Shown here piece after piece: positions 37,146 to 50,515 of a stretch of 64,000 nt of DNA. The DNA is taken from contig NZ_CP033969.1 of assembly GCF_003854935.1 (NCBI RefSeq), positions 62,001 to 126,000 on the forward strand. The letters are read 5' to 3'. How positions within the stretch are numbered: the first letter of the stretch is position 1; each line of letters begins with the position of its first letter. Origin of the DNA: Cupriavidus pauculus (GTDB taxonomy: Bacteria > Pseudomonadota > Gammaproteobacteria > Burkholderiales > Burkholderiaceae). Both the position numbers and the translations under genes were made by a program. Under the pieces are notes generated by a model. That model searched no databases. It worked only from the letters and a program-made list of their open reading frames with translations, and was not told where the DNA came from.

Positions 37146-38459
37146 TTATTTCCCCCCCGCCTCCTCGTCCCACTTCCGCAGCAAGGCGAGTTTCTCCCCG
37201 ATCTTGAGCTCCAGCCCACGGGGCACCGGTTGATACCAGTTCGGCGCGGTCATGCCGTCCGGGAGATAGGTTTCCCCGGCGGCGTAGGCATTGGGCTCGT
37301 CATGCGCATATCGGTAGGCATGGCCATATCCCAGTTCCTTCATGAGCTTGGTCGGTGCGTTCCGGAGATGGACTGGAACCGCCCGGCTCTTGTCCTGCTT
37401 GACGAACGCGCGCGCCTGGTTATAGGCGTTATAGCCGGCGTTGCTCTTGGGGGCGACGGCCAGATAGATCACCGCCTGACCCAGCGCCAGTTCGCCCTCC
37501 GGGCTGCCCAGCCGCTCGTAGGTCAGGGCTGCGTCGTTGGCGATCTGCATGGCTCGCGGATCGGCGAGGCCGATATCCTCCCAGGCCATGCGGACGATGC
37601 GCCGGGCCAGATACCGGGGGTCGGCGCCTCCGTCCAGCATGCGCGTCAACCAGTAGAGGGCGGCGTCCGGATGCGAACCTCGCACCGACTTGTGCAACGC
37701 ACTGATCTGGTCATAAAACGCGTCGCCGCCCTTGTCGAAGCGGCGCAGGTTCTCGGACAGCGCGCTGCCCAGCAGGGCCGTGTCGATGGTTGCCACGCCG
37801 GCATTGCGCGCGGCGCGCACCACGATCTCGATGTTGTTGAGCAGCTTGCGGCCGTCGCCGTCGGCCGAGCCGACGATCAGGCCCAGGGCCTCGTCGTCCC
37901 ACTGCACGCCGCCCAGTTCCTCGCTGGCGCGCAGCACGAGCTGCCGCAGTTCGGCCTCGTCCAGGCTCTTGAGCACGTAGACCGCCGCGCGCGACAGCAG
38001 CGCGCCGTTGACCTCGAACGACGGGTTCTCCGTGGTGGCGCCGATGAACACGAACAGCCCGCTTTCCACGTGCGGCAGGAAGGCGTCCTGCTGGCTCTTG
38101 TTGAACCGGTGCACCTCGTCCACGAACACCAGCGTGCGGCGGCCATGGGCGCGGTATTGCTCGGCGCGCTCCACGGCCTCGCGGATGTCCTTGACGCCCG
38201 ACAGCACGGCCGACAGCGCGATGAACTCGGCATCGAACGCGCTGGCCATCAGCCGGGCCAGCGTGGTCTTGCCCACGCCGGGCGGGCCCCAGAGGATCAT
38301 CGAATGGGGTTCGCCCGATTCGAATGCCACGCGCAGCGGCTTGCCGGCGCCCAGCAGGTGCTGCTGGCCGATGACTTCGTCGATATTGCGCGGGCGCAGC
38401 CGCTCCGCCAGCGGTTGCCGGGAACGTTCGGGAGGGTCGGAGAACAACGAATCCGCCAC
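37146..38459 (-). CDS. rarA: replication-associated recombination protein A (AAA+ ATPase)
   Basis: RarA/MgsA (437 residues) is an AAA+ clamp-loader-like ATPase that acts at stalled forks and interacts with SSB. Walker A is GPPGVGKTT (about residues 58-66), Walker B VFVDEVHRF, sensor 1 FIGATTENPSFE. The C-terminal tetramerisation domain contains DPRYLARRIVRMAWEDIGLADP. Start MADSLFSDPPERSRQPLAERLRP is the standard N-terminus. In related genomes the order ftsK-lolA-rarA-serS is kept; here the T6SS cassette separates rarA from serS, and three extra genes separate rarA from lolA. Confidence 0.97.
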   Translation of the reverse strand: MADSLFSDPPERSRQPLAERLRPRNIDEVIGQQHLLGAGKPLRVAFESGEPHSMILWGPPGVGKTTLARLMASAFDAEFIALSAVLSGVKDIREAVERAEQYRAHGRRTLVFVDEVHRFNKSQQDAFLPHVESGLFVFIGATTENPSFEVNGALLSRAAVYVLKSLDEAELRQLVLRASEELGGVQWDDEALGLIVGSADGDGRKLLNNIEIVVRAARNAGVATIDTALLGSALSENLRRFDKGGDAFYDQISALHKSVRGSHPDAALYWLTRMLDGGADPRYLARRIVRMAWEDIGLADPRAMQIANDAALTYERLGSPEGELALGQAVIYLAVAPKSNAGYNAYNQARAFVKQDKSRAVPVHLRNAPTKLMKELGYGHAYRYAHDEPNAYAAGETYLPDGMTAPNWYQPVPRGLELKIGEKLALLRKWDEEAGGK

Positions 38460-38685
38460 GGTCTGGAGCCTTTCAGTCTGGTTGCGGCCGCCGCAGCGGC
38501 GCGGAACGCCACAGTGTAGACCATCGGCCGGCGGTCACTTTTTTTGGCGTGCGGCCCTAAAGCCCGCTCCGGTTGCGCCGATAACGTCCAATGGCCCGCG
38601 TTTCATGCCCGCGGGAAGCGTCGACGCCGGCACCACGACCGGCGGCCCACTTCAGAACCATTGTTTGCGAATTTCGGGGATTTGT

Positions 38686-39369
38686 ATGCTGCGATACCGC
38701 ATGCTGATGTTCAAGCTGAACCGGCTGGCGAGCAAGAACAAGCTCAACGGCGTGGAGGAAATCTCGCTGGCCGGGCAGTTTGCCGAACTGATTGCATCGC
38801 AGGAGGAGGCCGACCAGGTCATCACGGACCTGTTCGAGCACGAGAACCCGCACGTGCGCCGTATCGGCCTGGCCGCCATCCGCCGCACGCGCCGCTACGG
38901 CGGCCGGCTGCTCCAGCCCGCGCTGCTGCGCCGGATGATGGACGTGGAAGGCTGGATCCGCCACGACGCCGTCTGGATCGTCCAGGAGGCGGACCTCGAC
39001 GGCGCCGAAGTGCGCGCCGCGCTGCGCCGCATTGCCGCCAACGTGCGGCTGCCGCAGGACGCCGTGCGCGCCAAGCAGAACCCGGCCGACGGCATGCTCC
39101 ACGCCGCCGTGCGCGCCCGCCAGTATCTGGATGTGCTGATCGCCCGCTCGGCAGCGGCCCACAACGCCGCGCTGGCCGCCGGTGGCGGGCTGGCCGGCGC
39201 CACCGACGGCAAGCCGTACGCGCAGGATTCCGTGGGCCATATCCGGGCCGTCCATCGGCAACTCCAGCGCAAGCTGGCCGGGCGCAAGCTCAAGAGCAGC
39301 ACCAAGCTGAAGTTCCGGAAGGTGGAGCCGCGCTATGCGGAGAACGACAACCGGCGCTTCCTGCTCTGA
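38686..39369 (+). CDS. hypothetical protein with HEAT-like helical repeats
   Basis: This 227-residue basic protein is not recognised. It starts MLRYRMLMFKLNRLASKNKL. Residues 35-130 have paired helices resembling HEAT repeats (NPHVRRIGLAAIRRTRRYGG; DVEGWIRHDAVWIVQEADLD; GAEVRAALRRIAANVRL). The C-terminal 40 residues are Lys/Arg-rich (RKLAGRKLKSSTKLKFRKVEP), perhaps nucleic-acid binding. No membrane segment. It runs opposite to rarA and lolA. Coding potential is supported by codon use; the HEAT assignment is tentative. Confidence 0.65.
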   Translation: MLRYRMLMFKLNRLASKNKLNGVEEISLAGQFAELIASQEEADQVITDLFEHENPHVRRIGLAAIRRTRRYGGRLLQPALLRRMMDVEGWIRHDAVWIVQEADLDGAEVRAALRRIAANVRLPQDAVRAKQNPADGMLHAAVRARQYLDVLIARSAAAHNAALAAGGGLAGATDGKPYAQDSVGHIRAVHRQLQRKLAGRKLKSSTKLKFRKVEPRYAENDNRRFLL

Positions 39370-39541
39370 GCCGGGCGCTCGATACATCACATAATGTGGC
39401 GCGCGCCGCACTGCTCCCCTGCAACGCTTTGCGGTGCGATATGAATTCTTTCGGAATTGGGGCAACCGGGCGGCCGGCGCGCCGTACCATGGCTGACGGC
39501 CGGCGCTGGTGCCGGCCTGCTACCAGAGGAGCGTCACTGCC

Positions 39542-39715
39542 ATGGCCATCACGACCCGGATGCGGAAGAAGAAGCAGTACAAGAAAGCCGTGCTGAAACT
39601 GCGCACCGCCATCAAGCGCGGCGATGCGGAAGCGATCCGCATCCGGCGCGAGAAGTTGCAGGCGCTACCCAAGCCGCGCCAGCGCTACGCGCGCGAGTCG
39701 CTGGCGTCGTCGTAA
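39542..39715 (+). CDS. small basic hypothetical protein
   Basis: This is a 57-residue protein, MAITTRMRKKKQYKKAVLKL at its start, with about 19 Lys/Arg residues and no hydrophobic segment. It is probably one or two helices binding RNA or DNA. A good Shine-Dalgarno (AGAGGAG) lies 9 bp upstream. It follows the HEAT-like gene by 172 bp on the same strand. Function unknown. The high charge, clear ribosome-binding site and third-position GC support a real gene. Confidence 0.6.
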   Translation: MAITTRMRKKKQYKKAVLKLRTAIKRGDAEAIRIRREKLQALPKPRQRYARESLASS

Positions 39716-39748
39716 CGCCACGGGCCGGGCCTGCGGGCCCGGCATGAC

Positions 39749-40201
39749 TCAGCCCTTGGCGCGATCGGTCAACGTCTGCATCGCATCGGCCGGCAACGGG
39801 CCGTGACAGCTGCGGTCGCCGTTGGGCTGGCCCACAATCAGCCAGACCTTGTCCGGCGTGGCCTTGGGATGCAGGATCCAGGCCGGGCCGCGCGTCGTGT
39901 TGCTGGCCGGCAGGTCTTCCAGCACGCCGTTGTGTGGCGATTGCAGCAGCGTCGCGCAATCGTTCTGCGCCAGCCGGGTTGCCTTCAGGAAGTCGGTGTT
40001 GCCCAGCACCTCGGGCAGCGCCGTGTCGGAGCCACGCAGGAACGCGTCGACATCGAAGCGGGCCGCGTGGTTGTGCGCGCAGGCGGACAGCACCAGCGCG
40101 GCAGCCAGCGCCCCGCCCGGCGCGGCGGCACGGCCCAGCGCGCGCAGGGTGGGCATGGCGGAAATGGCGGAAATACGGTGGAAAGCGGGGGCGTCTTTCA
40201 T
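39749..40201 (-). CDS. hypothetical lipoprotein
   Basis: The 150-residue protein has a lipoprotein signal: hydrophobic core GGALAAALVLSAC, with lipobox LSAC and the lipidated Cys at residue 41 of the long form. The mature part is about 110 residues with two further Cys (NDCATLLQ, DRSCHGPL), possibly a disulfide. It starts at 40201 in the long form; ATG 40156 (MPTLRALGRAAAPGG) gives a more normal 25-residue signal and may be the true start. It directly follows lolA, the lipoprotein carrier (18-bp gap), so both may be co-transcribed. Confidence 0.7.
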   Translation of the reverse strand: MKDAPAFHRISAISAMPTLRALGRAAAPGGALAAALVLSACAHNHAARFDVDAFLRGSDTALPEVLGNTDFLKATRLAQNDCATLLQSPHNGVLEDLPASNTTRGPAWILHPKATPDKVWLIVGQPNGDRSCHGPLPADAMQTLTDRAKG

Positions 40202-40219
40202 GGCGTGGGCGTCGGTGTC

Positions 40220-40855
40220 TTATTGCTTCATCACGTCGGCGCCCTTGGGCACCGTGAAGCGGAAGGCGTCCGCCGGCAGCGACGGGTTCTTCTGGATCCC
40301 CGTGAACGTCAGCAGCGTCGTGTTGCCAAACGCGTCGCGCAGCTCCATGGCCTCCAGGTTACCGCCCTTGAAGCCGATGCCGATGCGCTCGAACTGCGTG
40401 TCCTTCGACTTGGGCGTCAGTTCCAGCCATTCCACGCCGTCGCGCGTGGCGCCGTTCTTCACGTCGAAGTTCTTCGACAGGTCGTTGCTGCCGAACAGGA
40501 TGGCCGCCGGGCTGGAACCCAGCGCGTTGTCCAGCTTGCGCTCGGTCACCTGGTTCAGGTCCTTGTCGTAGATGTACAGCGTCTGGCCGTCGGCCTGGAG
40601 CAACTGGTCGTAGGGCTTGACGTAGCGCCACGTGAACTTGCCCGGCCGCGAGAACGCGAACGTGCCGCTGGACGTGCCGGCCACCTTGGCGTCCCCCCCC
40701 TGCCCCTTGATCTGCTTCTGCGTGAATTCGCCGCGCGCGGTCTTCACGCTGGTCACGAAGGTCTGCAACTGGTCGGTGGCGGCAGCGTGCGCGGCCGGCA
40801 CGGCGGCCAGCAGCGCCAGCGACGCGCACAGCGGCGCGAGAATGCGATGTCGCAT
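40220..40855 (-). CDS. lolA: outer-membrane lipoprotein carrier protein
   Basis: LolA (211 residues) is the periplasmic chaperone that carries lipoproteins from LolCDE to LolB. A Sec signal peptide (residues 1-24, ending AHA) precedes an 11-strand half-barrel. Family features are [37 protein letters not shown], and [17 protein letters not shown]. The order ftsK-lolA-rarA is conserved in Burkholderiales. It lies 131 bp downstream of ftsK. Confidence 0.95.
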   Translation of the reverse strand: MRHRILAPLCASLALLAAVPAAHAAATDQLQTFVTSVKTARGEFTQKQIKGQGGDAKVAGTSSGTFAFSRPGKFTWRYVKPYDQLLQADGQTLYIYDKDLNQVTERKLDNALGSSPAAILFGSNDLSKNFDVKNGATRDGVEWLELTPKSKDTQFERIGIGFKGGNLEAMELRDAFGNTTLLTFTGIQKNPSLPADAFRFTVPKGADVMKQ

Positions 40856-40986
40856 GGAATCGATCCTTGTTTTTGGCGAATATCTGATAAGAGCCGACGG
40901 CCTGCCCGCAATTCCGCGACAGGCTGTGACCGGCGTAACGGTATATTACCCGTCACTTCCGGCCGCGCGCGAGGGGGCCGCGCGCG

Positions 40987-43317
40987 TCAGTCGTCGGCCG
41001 TGGCGCTGCTGCCGGCCGGCACCAGGATGTCGCGGTTGCCGTTGCCCGACATCGCCGAGACCAGCCCGGCCTTTTCCATGTCCTCCAGCAACCGCGCCGC
41101 GCGGTTGTAGCCGATGCGCAGGTGCCGCTGCACCAGCGAGATCGACGCCCGGCGGTTCTTGACCACCACCTCCACGGCCTGGTCGTAGAGCGGATCGGCC
41201 TCGCCGCCGCCCCCGCCGATGCCGGCACCGCCGCCCACGCTGTCGCCGGCGCCGTCGCCATCCACCAGCCCGCCTTCGAGGATGCCCTCGATGTAGTTGG
41301 CCTCGCCGCCCTCCTTGAGCTTCTCGACCACCCGGTGCACCTCGTCGTCAGACACGAACGCGCCATGCACGCGCACCGGCAGCCCGGTACCGGGCGCCAG
41401 GTAGAGCATGTCGCCCATGCCCAGCAGCGCCTCGGCGCCCTGCTGGTCCAGGATCGTGCGGGAATCGATCTTGCTGCTCACCTGGAACGCAATCCGCGTC
41501 GGCACGTTGGCCTTGATCAGGCCCGTGATGACGTCGACCGACGGCCGCTGCGTGGCCAGCACCAGGTGCAGGCCGGCGGCACGCGCCTTCTGCGCGATCC
41601 GGGCGATCAGTTCCTCGACCTTCTTGCCCACCACCATCATCAGGTCGGCCAGTTCGTCGATCACGATCACGATCGTCGGCAGCTTTTCCAGCGGCTCGGG
41701 CGCGTCGGGCGTCAGGCTGAACGGGTTCGGGATCTTTTCCTCGCGGGCGGCGGCCTCGTCGATCTTCTTGTTGTAGCCGGCCAGGTTGCGCACGCCCAGC
41801 TTGCTCATGAGCTTGTAGCGCCGCTCCATCTCGCCCACGGCCCAGTTCAGCGCGTTGCCGGCCTGGCGCATGTCCGTCACCACCGGGCACAGCAGGTGCG
41901 GGATGCCCTCGTAGACGCTCATTTCCAGCATCTTCGGGTCGATCAGGATCAGCCGTACCTGGTCAGCCTTGGCCTTGTAGAGCAGCGACAGGATCATCGC
42001 GTTGATGCCCACCGACTTGCCCGAGCCCGTGGTGCCGGCCACCATGCAGTGCGGCATCTTGGCCAGGTCGGCCACCATCGGCTTGCCGGCGATGTCCTTG
42101 CCCAGCGCCATGGTCAGGCTGGACGCGCTCTCGTTGTAGACGTGCGAGCCCAGGATCTCGCCCAGCCGCACCGTCTGGCGCTTCGGGTTCGGCAGCTCCA
42201 GGCCCATGTAGTTCTTGCCGGGGATGGTCTCCACCACCCGGATCGACACCAGCGACAGGCTGCGCGCCAGGTCGCGCGCCAGGTTCACCACCTGGCTGCC
42301 CTTGACGCCGGTGGCCGGCTCGATCTCGTAGCGCGTGATCACGGGGCCCGGGTAGGCGGCCACCACCTTGACCTCGACGCCGAAGTCCTTGAGCTTCTTC
42401 TCGATCAGGCGCGACGTGTATTCGAGCGTCTCGGCGCTGACCGTTTCCTGGTGGGCCGGCACCGGGTCCAGCAGCGACAGCGGGGGCAGGTCGGAGTCCT
42501 GGATATCGGCAAACAGCGGCTGCTGCTTCTCGCGCTCCACGCGCTCGTGCTTGGGCACGGCCTGCGGGCGCACGATCTGCACCGGCGCGGCTTCTTCCTG
42601 CTTCACGCGCTGGACCTCGACGGTCTCGGTGCGCTCCACCTTGGCCGCGGCGCCGATGATGCGGTCCTGCTTCTTCTCGCGGCGGGCCTTGAAGCCCATG
42701 AACAGCGTCTCGACGAACCCGCCGACATGCTCGGCCACCGACAGCCACGAGAAATGGAAGAACAGCGACAGGCCGATGGCGAACATCAGCAGCAACAGCA
42801 GCGTGGCGCCCGAGAACCCAAGCGCCACCTGGAGCCAGCCGCCGAGCAGGTCGCCCAGCACGCCGCCCGGCGCGCGGGGCAGCGCGGCGCGCAGCGGGTA
42901 CATCCGCACCGCTTCCAGCCCCATGCTGGACATCAGCGTCAGCGCAAAGCCGATCCAGCTCACCGCGGTGCTGTGCTGGGGGTCCGGCATGCGCTCGGGC
43001 AGCTCGGCGGTCAGCACGCGCCAGCCGCGCCAGCAGCGGCGCATCAGCAGCACGCTCCACCAGTACGCGGAAAAGCCGAAGACGAAGAACAGCACGTCCG
43101 CCACCCAGGCGCCCACGCGGCCGCCAAGATTATGGATATCGGACACCTGGCTGGCATGCGACCAGCCCGGGTCGGCCTTGCTGTAGCTGGCCAGCACGCA
43201 CAGGAAGCCGAGCGTCACGGCAAGCAGCAGGAACCAGCGTACCTCGCCAAGCAGCTTGCCGATGCGCGATGGAAGTGCCGAGGGGTCGGTCCGGGTAGTC
43301 GTGGTTGCGCGAGCCAT
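40987..43317 (-). CDS. ftsK: DNA translocase FtsK
   Basis: FtsK (776 residues) pumps chromosome termini through the septum and activates XerCD recombination. About four membrane segments lie in residues 25-200, a short charged linker (200-290) follows, then the alpha/beta motor with Walker [16 protein letters not shown] (about 428-442) and Walker [14 protein letters not shown]. The C-terminal gamma winged helix reads KOPS ([21 protein letters not shown]). The linker is far shorter than in E. coli, as usual in this order. trxB is divergent from it, 181 bp away. Confidence 0.96.
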   Translation of the reverse strand: MARATTTTRTDPSALPSRIGKLLGEVRWFLLLAVTLGFLCVLASYSKADPGWSHASQVSDIHNLGGRVGAWVADVLFFVFGFSAYWWSVLLMRRCWRGWRVLTAELPERMPDPQHSTAVSWIGFALTLMSSMGLEAVRMYPLRAALPRAPGGVLGDLLGGWLQVALGFSGATLLLLLMFAIGLSLFFHFSWLSVAEHVGGFVETLFMGFKARREKKQDRIIGAAAKVERTETVEVQRVKQEEAAPVQIVRPQAVPKHERVEREKQQPLFADIQDSDLPPLSLLDPVPAHQETVSAETLEYTSRLIEKKLKDFGVEVKVVAAYPGPVITRYEIEPATGVKGSQVVNLARDLARSLSLVSIRVVETIPGKNYMGLELPNPKRQTVRLGEILGSHVYNESASSLTMALGKDIAGKPMVADLAKMPHCMVAGTTGSGKSVGINAMILSLLYKAKADQVRLILIDPKMLEMSVYEGIPHLLCPVVTDMRQAGNALNWAVGEMERRYKLMSKLGVRNLAGYNKKIDEAAAREEKIPNPFSLTPDAPEPLEKLPTIVIVIDELADLMMVVGKKVEELIARIAQKARAAGLHLVLATQRPSVDVITGLIKANVPTRIAFQVSSKIDSRTILDQQGAEALLGMGDMLYLAPGTGLPVRVHGAFVSDDEVHRVVEKLKEGGEANYIEGILEGGLVDGDGAGDSVGGGAGIGGGGGEADPLYDQAVEVVVKNRRASISLVQRHLRIGYNRAARLLEDMEKAGLVSAMSGNGNRDILVPAGSSATADD

Positions 43318-43427
43318 GCGTCAGGGTCTGTACGATCGTGCGGAGTGGACGATGGCGGCCATTTTAACCTCGCCGGCCCCTATCGCCTCCATTGGAATTT
43401 GCAACAGTCGGCAAACGCCGCGCCACA

Positions 43428-44452
<1,025 letters not shown>

Positions 44453-44582
44453 GCCTGTCGACCACTGCCGGCCGGCACTGTTGCCGGCCCGGTACGCCAT
44501 GCCCATCGGGGACGCCCGCCTCGACCAGCGGCCGTCCCCGATTTCCTTATAATCAAGCCGAGCGTTTTTTGAGGTTTTTGCC

Positions 44583-45248
44583 ATGCCGCACGGCGCCAAG
44601 CCCCCTTCCAAGCGATTCGGCCTGCACGACCTGGCCACGCTGCGTGACGACCTGAAGGCCGACGCCGAGCGCCGCGAGGCCGCGCGCGTGGCCGCCGAGG
44701 CCGCCGCCCGGCGCGCCGAGGAAGAAGCCAACGTGTTCCGCGCCAGCATCGGCACGGTCAGCACCCTGCGCGACCGCAACCGCGTGCAGCCCCCGGCCAA
44801 GCGCCCGGCACCCGTCGCCATCCAGACCCAGCTCAACGACAAGGCCGTGCTGGAGGCATCGCTGTCCGACGAATTCGACGTCGAGAACCTGCTCGACATC
44901 GACGAGACCATGTCGTTCCGCCGGCCCGGCATTGGCGAGGATGTGATCAAGAAACTGCGTCGCGGCGAATGGGTGCCGCAGGACAAGGTGGACCTGCACG
45001 GCCTGCGCAGCGACGAGGCCCGCGAGGCGCTGGCCACCTTCCTGCGCCGGTCGGTGCGCAACGGGGTGCGCTGCGTGCGGGTGATCCACGGCAAGGGCAT
45101 CGGCTCGCCCGACAAGTTGCCCGTGCTCAAGGGCAAGGTCCGTAGCTGGCTGGTACAGAAAGAGGAAGTGATTGCCTTCGTCCAGGCCCGCGAGTCGCAA
45201 GGCGGCGCGGGTGCCCTGATGGTGTTGCTGCGCCAGCCCAAACCTTGA
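44583..45248 (+). CDS. Smr/MutS2-domain protein (putative endonuclease)
   Basis: The 221-residue protein has an Arg/Ala-rich helical N-terminal half (about 1-130) and a C-terminal Smr domain with DLHGLRSDEAREALATFL, VRVIHGKGIGSPDKLPVLK and the GGAGALMVLL motif near the end. Smr domains nick branched DNA or RNA. The gene follows trxB by 130 bp and precedes the TRIC gene by 4 bp. The start at 44583 lies directly behind GTTTTTGCC without a strong Shine-Dalgarno. Confidence 0.9.
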   Translation: MPHGAKPPSKRFGLHDLATLRDDLKADAERREAARVAAEAAARRAEEEANVFRASIGTVSTLRDRNRVQPPAKRPAPVAIQTQLNDKAVLEASLSDEFDVENLLDIDETMSFRRPGIGEDVIKKLRRGEWVPQDKVDLHGLRSDEAREALATFLRRSVRNGVRCVRVIHGKGIGSPDKLPVLKGKVRSWLVQKEEVIAFVQARESQGGAGALMVLLRQPKP

Positions 45249-45252
45249 ACCC

Positions 45253-45894
45253 ATGCACCTGCCGTTCGATCTGCTGATGGGGCGGCTGCCCCTGATCCTC
45301 CATGTCATGGAGATCACCGGGGTCCTTGCCTTTGCCGTGTCGGGCGTGGTGGACGCGCGCAAGCAGCGGCTGGACGCGGTGGGCACGTTCATCGTCGCCT
45401 TTGCCACCGCGTTTGGCGGCGGCACCGTCCGCGACGTGCTGCTGGACCGCCGCCCGTTCTACTGGGTCGAGCACGAGTACTACGTGCTGCTGATCTTTGC
45501 GATGTCGATCGGCGCCGCCATCGTGTTCCGCGTGGTCAGCACGGTCGCCTCGGACCGCGCCATGCTGGTGGCCGACGCCATCGGCCTGGGCCTGTTCTCC
45601 GTCACCGGCACCTCGCTGGCGCTGGTGGCGCAGATGACGCCCACCGTGGCGGTCATGATGGGCATCATCTCGGCCGTCTTTGGCGGCGTGCTGCGCGACG
45701 TGCTCTGCAACGAGCTGCCGATGATCCTGCGCGACCGCTCGCCCTACGCCACCTGCTCGTTCGTCGGCTGCTGGGTCTACGTGGGCCTGACGTGGCTGCG
45801 CGCCGACCAGGAAGTGGCCCTGCTGTCCGGCGCCCTGGTCACGATGGGCATGCGGCTGCTGTCGGTGCAGTTTGGATGGAAGTTGCCAAGCTGA
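45253..45894 (+). CDS. trimeric intracellular cation (TRIC) channel family protein
   Basis: This 213-residue inner-membrane protein has about seven hydrophobic segments in two homologous halves. Each half carries the family glycine motif: ATAFGGGTVRDVLLDRRPF and ISAVFGGVLRDVLCNELPM. This matches the UPF0126/TRIC family, K+-permeable channels in prokaryotes. The ATG is 4 bp after the Smr gene stop, so the genes are co-transcribed. A strong terminator lies 32 bp after the stop. Confidence 0.92.
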   Translation: MHLPFDLLMGRLPLILHVMEITGVLAFAVSGVVDARKQRLDAVGTFIVAFATAFGGGTVRDVLLDRRPFYWVEHEYYVLLIFAMSIGAAIVFRVVSTVASDRAMLVADAIGLGLFSVTGTSLALVAQMTPTVAVMMGIISAVFGGVLRDVLCNELPMILRDRSPYATCSFVGCWVYVGLTWLRADQEVALLSGALVTMGMRLLSVQFGWKLPS

Positions 45895-45925
45895 GTCTCC
45901 GGATGGCGGCCGGCGTAAAAACGAG

Positions 45926-45951
45926 AAAACCGGCCCGCAGGCCGGTTTTTT
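45926..45951. terminator. bidirectional intrinsic terminator
   Basis: The stem AAAACCGGCC/GGCCGGTTTT (45926-45935 with 45940-45949) has a CGCA loop and a following TT. It is flanked by A on the left, so it can end both the TRIC transcript and the convergent glnB transcript. Confidence 0.88.
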
Positions 45952-45966
45952 CTCTCAAGCCACCAC

Positions 45967-46320
<354 letters not shown>

Positions 46321-46370
46321 CTAAAGGTGTCGGAAGATGTCAGATTCTAGCCCGAAACACCACATGCCAG

Positions 46371-48473
<2,103 letters not shown>

Positions 48474-48596
48474 CGGGAAACGGATAGGCGCATTCTACGA
48501 CGCCCCGCCGCGACCCGGCGTCCGCGTCACGCTGACAACGCCAGCATCACAATGCCAATTCCGGTAGACTCGCCCGGCACCCAAGCCAACCCGTTT

Positions 48597-49787
48597 ATGA
48601 GCGATCCGCGCCCCCCATACCGCACGGACATCGTGCTGGACCTTGCCGACATCGACGCCGCCGACTGGGATGCCCTGCTGGCCGCCCAGCCCGAGCCCAC
48701 CCCGTTCCTGCGCCACGCCTTCCTGCACGCGCTGCACGCCAGCGGCAGCGCCACCGAAGACACGGGCTGGATGCCCCGCTTCCTGACGCTCTGGGTGCCC
48801 GACGGCCACGGCCCCGGCCGCGACCGGCTGGCGGCGGCCATGCCGCTCTACGCCAAGACCCACTCCTACGGCGAATACGTGTTCGACTGGGCCTGGGCCG
48901 ACGCCTATCGGCAGCACGGGCTCGATTACTACCCGAAGTGGCTCGCAGCCGTGCCGTTCACGCCGGTGCGCGGCACGCGGCTGCTGGCCGAGGACGATGC
49001 CGCGCGCGCCGTGCTGCTGCGCGTGGCGCTGGCGCTGGCGGCCGAGAGCGAGCTGTCGTCGCTGCACATCCTGTTTCCGTCCGATCACGAGGCAGACCTG
49101 ATGCAGGCGGCCGGCATGATGATGCGGCACGGCGTGCAGTTCCACTGGAGCAACCCCGGCTACGCCAGCTTCGACGCGTTCCTGGCCACGCTGTCCCAGA
49201 AGAAGCGCAAGAACATCCGCGCCGAACGCCGCCGCGTGGCCGAGGCCGGCATCACGTTCCGCCAGTTCAAGGGCCCGGCCATCGACGACGACGCCTGGAA
49301 GTTCTTCAACCGCTGCTACCGGCAGACGTACCGCGAGCATCATTCGTCGCCGTACCTGAACCTGGACTTCTTCCGCCGCATCGGCCAGGCGATGCCCGAC
49401 AACCTGCTGCTGGTGGTGGCCACGCGCGACGGCCGGGACATCGCCAGCTCGCTGCTGGTCTACGACGCCACCCCCGGCGTCAGCACGCTCTACGGCCGCT
49501 ACTGGGGCGCGCTGGAGCACCACCCCTGCCTGCATTTCGAGACGGCCTACTACCAGCCGCTGGAGTTCTGCATCGCCGAGGGCATCGCCACGTTCGAAGG
49601 CGGTGCCCAGGGCGAGCACAAGATGGCGCGCGGCTTTCTGCCCGTGGCCACGCGCTCGGCGCACTGGCTCGCCCACCCGTCCTTTGCCGATGCCGTGGAG
49701 CGCTTTCTGGAGCGCGAGCGCCACGGCATGGACGCCTATCTCGACGAACTCAACGACCGCAACCCGTTCGCCCGCACCGCGGAATAA
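48597..49787 (+). CDS. FemAB-like / GNAT-fold acyltransferase family protein
   Basis: The 396-residue cytosolic protein starts MSDPRPPYRTDIVLDLADID and matches the family of peptidoglycan-bridge-like GNAT proteins (formerly DUF482). Features are LLAAQPEPTPFLRHAFLHAL near the N-terminus, PLYAKTHSYGEYVFDWAWAD, LSQKKRKNIRAERRRV in the middle and a C-terminal GGAQGEHKMARGFLPVATRS. Substrate unknown. The frame is open far upstream (antisense of nadE); the ATG at 48597, close to the nadE divergent gap, is the sensible start. Downstream the convergent cytochrome gene ends 6 bp away. Confidence 0.88.
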   Translation: MSDPRPPYRTDIVLDLADIDAADWDALLAAQPEPTPFLRHAFLHALHASGSATEDTGWMPRFLTLWVPDGHGPGRDRLAAAMPLYAKTHSYGEYVFDWAWADAYRQHGLDYYPKWLAAVPFTPVRGTRLLAEDDAARAVLLRVALALAAESELSSLHILFPSDHEADLMQAAGMMMRHGVQFHWSNPGYASFDAFLATLSQKKRKNIRAERRRVAEAGITFRQFKGPAIDDDAWKFFNRCYRQTYREHHSSPYLNLDFFRRIGQAMPDNLLLVVATRDGRDIASSLLVYDATPGVSTLYGRYWGALEHHPCLHFETAYYQPLEFCIAEGIATFEGGAQGEHKMARGFLPVATRSAHWLAHPSFADAVERFLERERHGMDAYLDELNDRNPFARTAE

Positions 49788-49793
49788 CCCGGC

Positions 49794-50381
49794 TCAGCGC
49801 CGCGGCAGGATCCGGCGCAGCGTGTTGTCGCCCAGCATGTAGTGGTGGAACAGCGCCGCCATGGCGTGCAGGCCGATGACCAGGTAGAACGCCTTGCCGA
49901 CCATCTCGTGGATGCCGGCCAGCACGTCGCGCAGCGCCGGGTCCGGCCCGATCAGCGGCGGCACGCCGAAATGGAGCCCCGGCAGCGTCACCACGCGCCC
50001 GGCGGCATTCGACATCAGCAGGCCCAGGATCGGCTGGGCGAACAGGAACAGGTACAGCAGCCCGTGCACGGCCGCGCCGGCAAGCTGGCCGGCGCGAGGG
50101 CCGGGCTCGGGCGGCGGCGCGCCCATGATCAGGCGCCACAGCACCCGGGGAATCGCCAGCAGCAGCACCAGCACGCCCGACCACTTGTGCAGCTCCATGA
50201 CGATCATCCGCGCCGCCGTGCCGCGCTCGGCAAAGCCGCGCAGCTCGATCGTGGCGTAGGCCACGGCGACCAGCACGAACATCAGCCAGTGGAACAGGAT
50301 GGCGGTGGATTCGTAGCGGGCAAAGGCGGCCGGCGCCTGCCCGGCCGCCGGCAGGACGGCGGCGCGCGGTGGAACGGACAT
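49794..50381 (-). CDS. cybB: cytochrome b561
   Basis: This 195-residue membrane protein has four helices with haem-ligand histidines in the usual places: FHWLMFVLVAVAY, LHKWSGVLVLLLAIPRVLWRL, VHGLLYLFLFAQPILGLLM and GLHAMAALFHHYMLGDNTL. It is a CybB-type cytochrome that shuttles electrons (superoxide:ubiquinone activity in E. coli). It is preceded by an N-terminal non-hydrophobic stretch (about 25 residues). A start at 50597 would add residues that do not belong to the family. Confidence 0.9.
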   Translation of the reverse strand: MSVPPRAAVLPAAGQAPAAFARYESTAILFHWLMFVLVAVAYATIELRGFAERGTAARMIVMELHKWSGVLVLLLAIPRVLWRLIMGAPPPEPGPRAGQLAGAAVHGLLYLFLFAQPILGLLMSNAAGRVVTLPGLHFGVPPLIGPDPALRDVLAGIHEMVGKAFYLVIGLHAMAALFHHYMLGDNTLRRILPRR

Positions 50382-50464
50382 CGGAACTCCAGGTGGGTGG
50401 GGAACGGCGCACAGCTTACCGGCGGCGCCGGCCGCCCGGCCTTGCCGGAGATCATTGGCGCCAA

Positions 50465-50490
50465 TAAAAAACCCCGCCGGGCGGCGGGGC
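50465..50490 (-). terminator. intrinsic terminator of ppa
   Basis: On the minus strand GCCCCGCC pairs with GGCGGGGT around a GCCC loop and runs into TTTTTTA. It lies 26 bp beyond the ppa stop. Confidence 0.88.
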
Positions 50491-50515
50491 TTGCGGGTCC
50501 GCGACAGCGGCGCGA

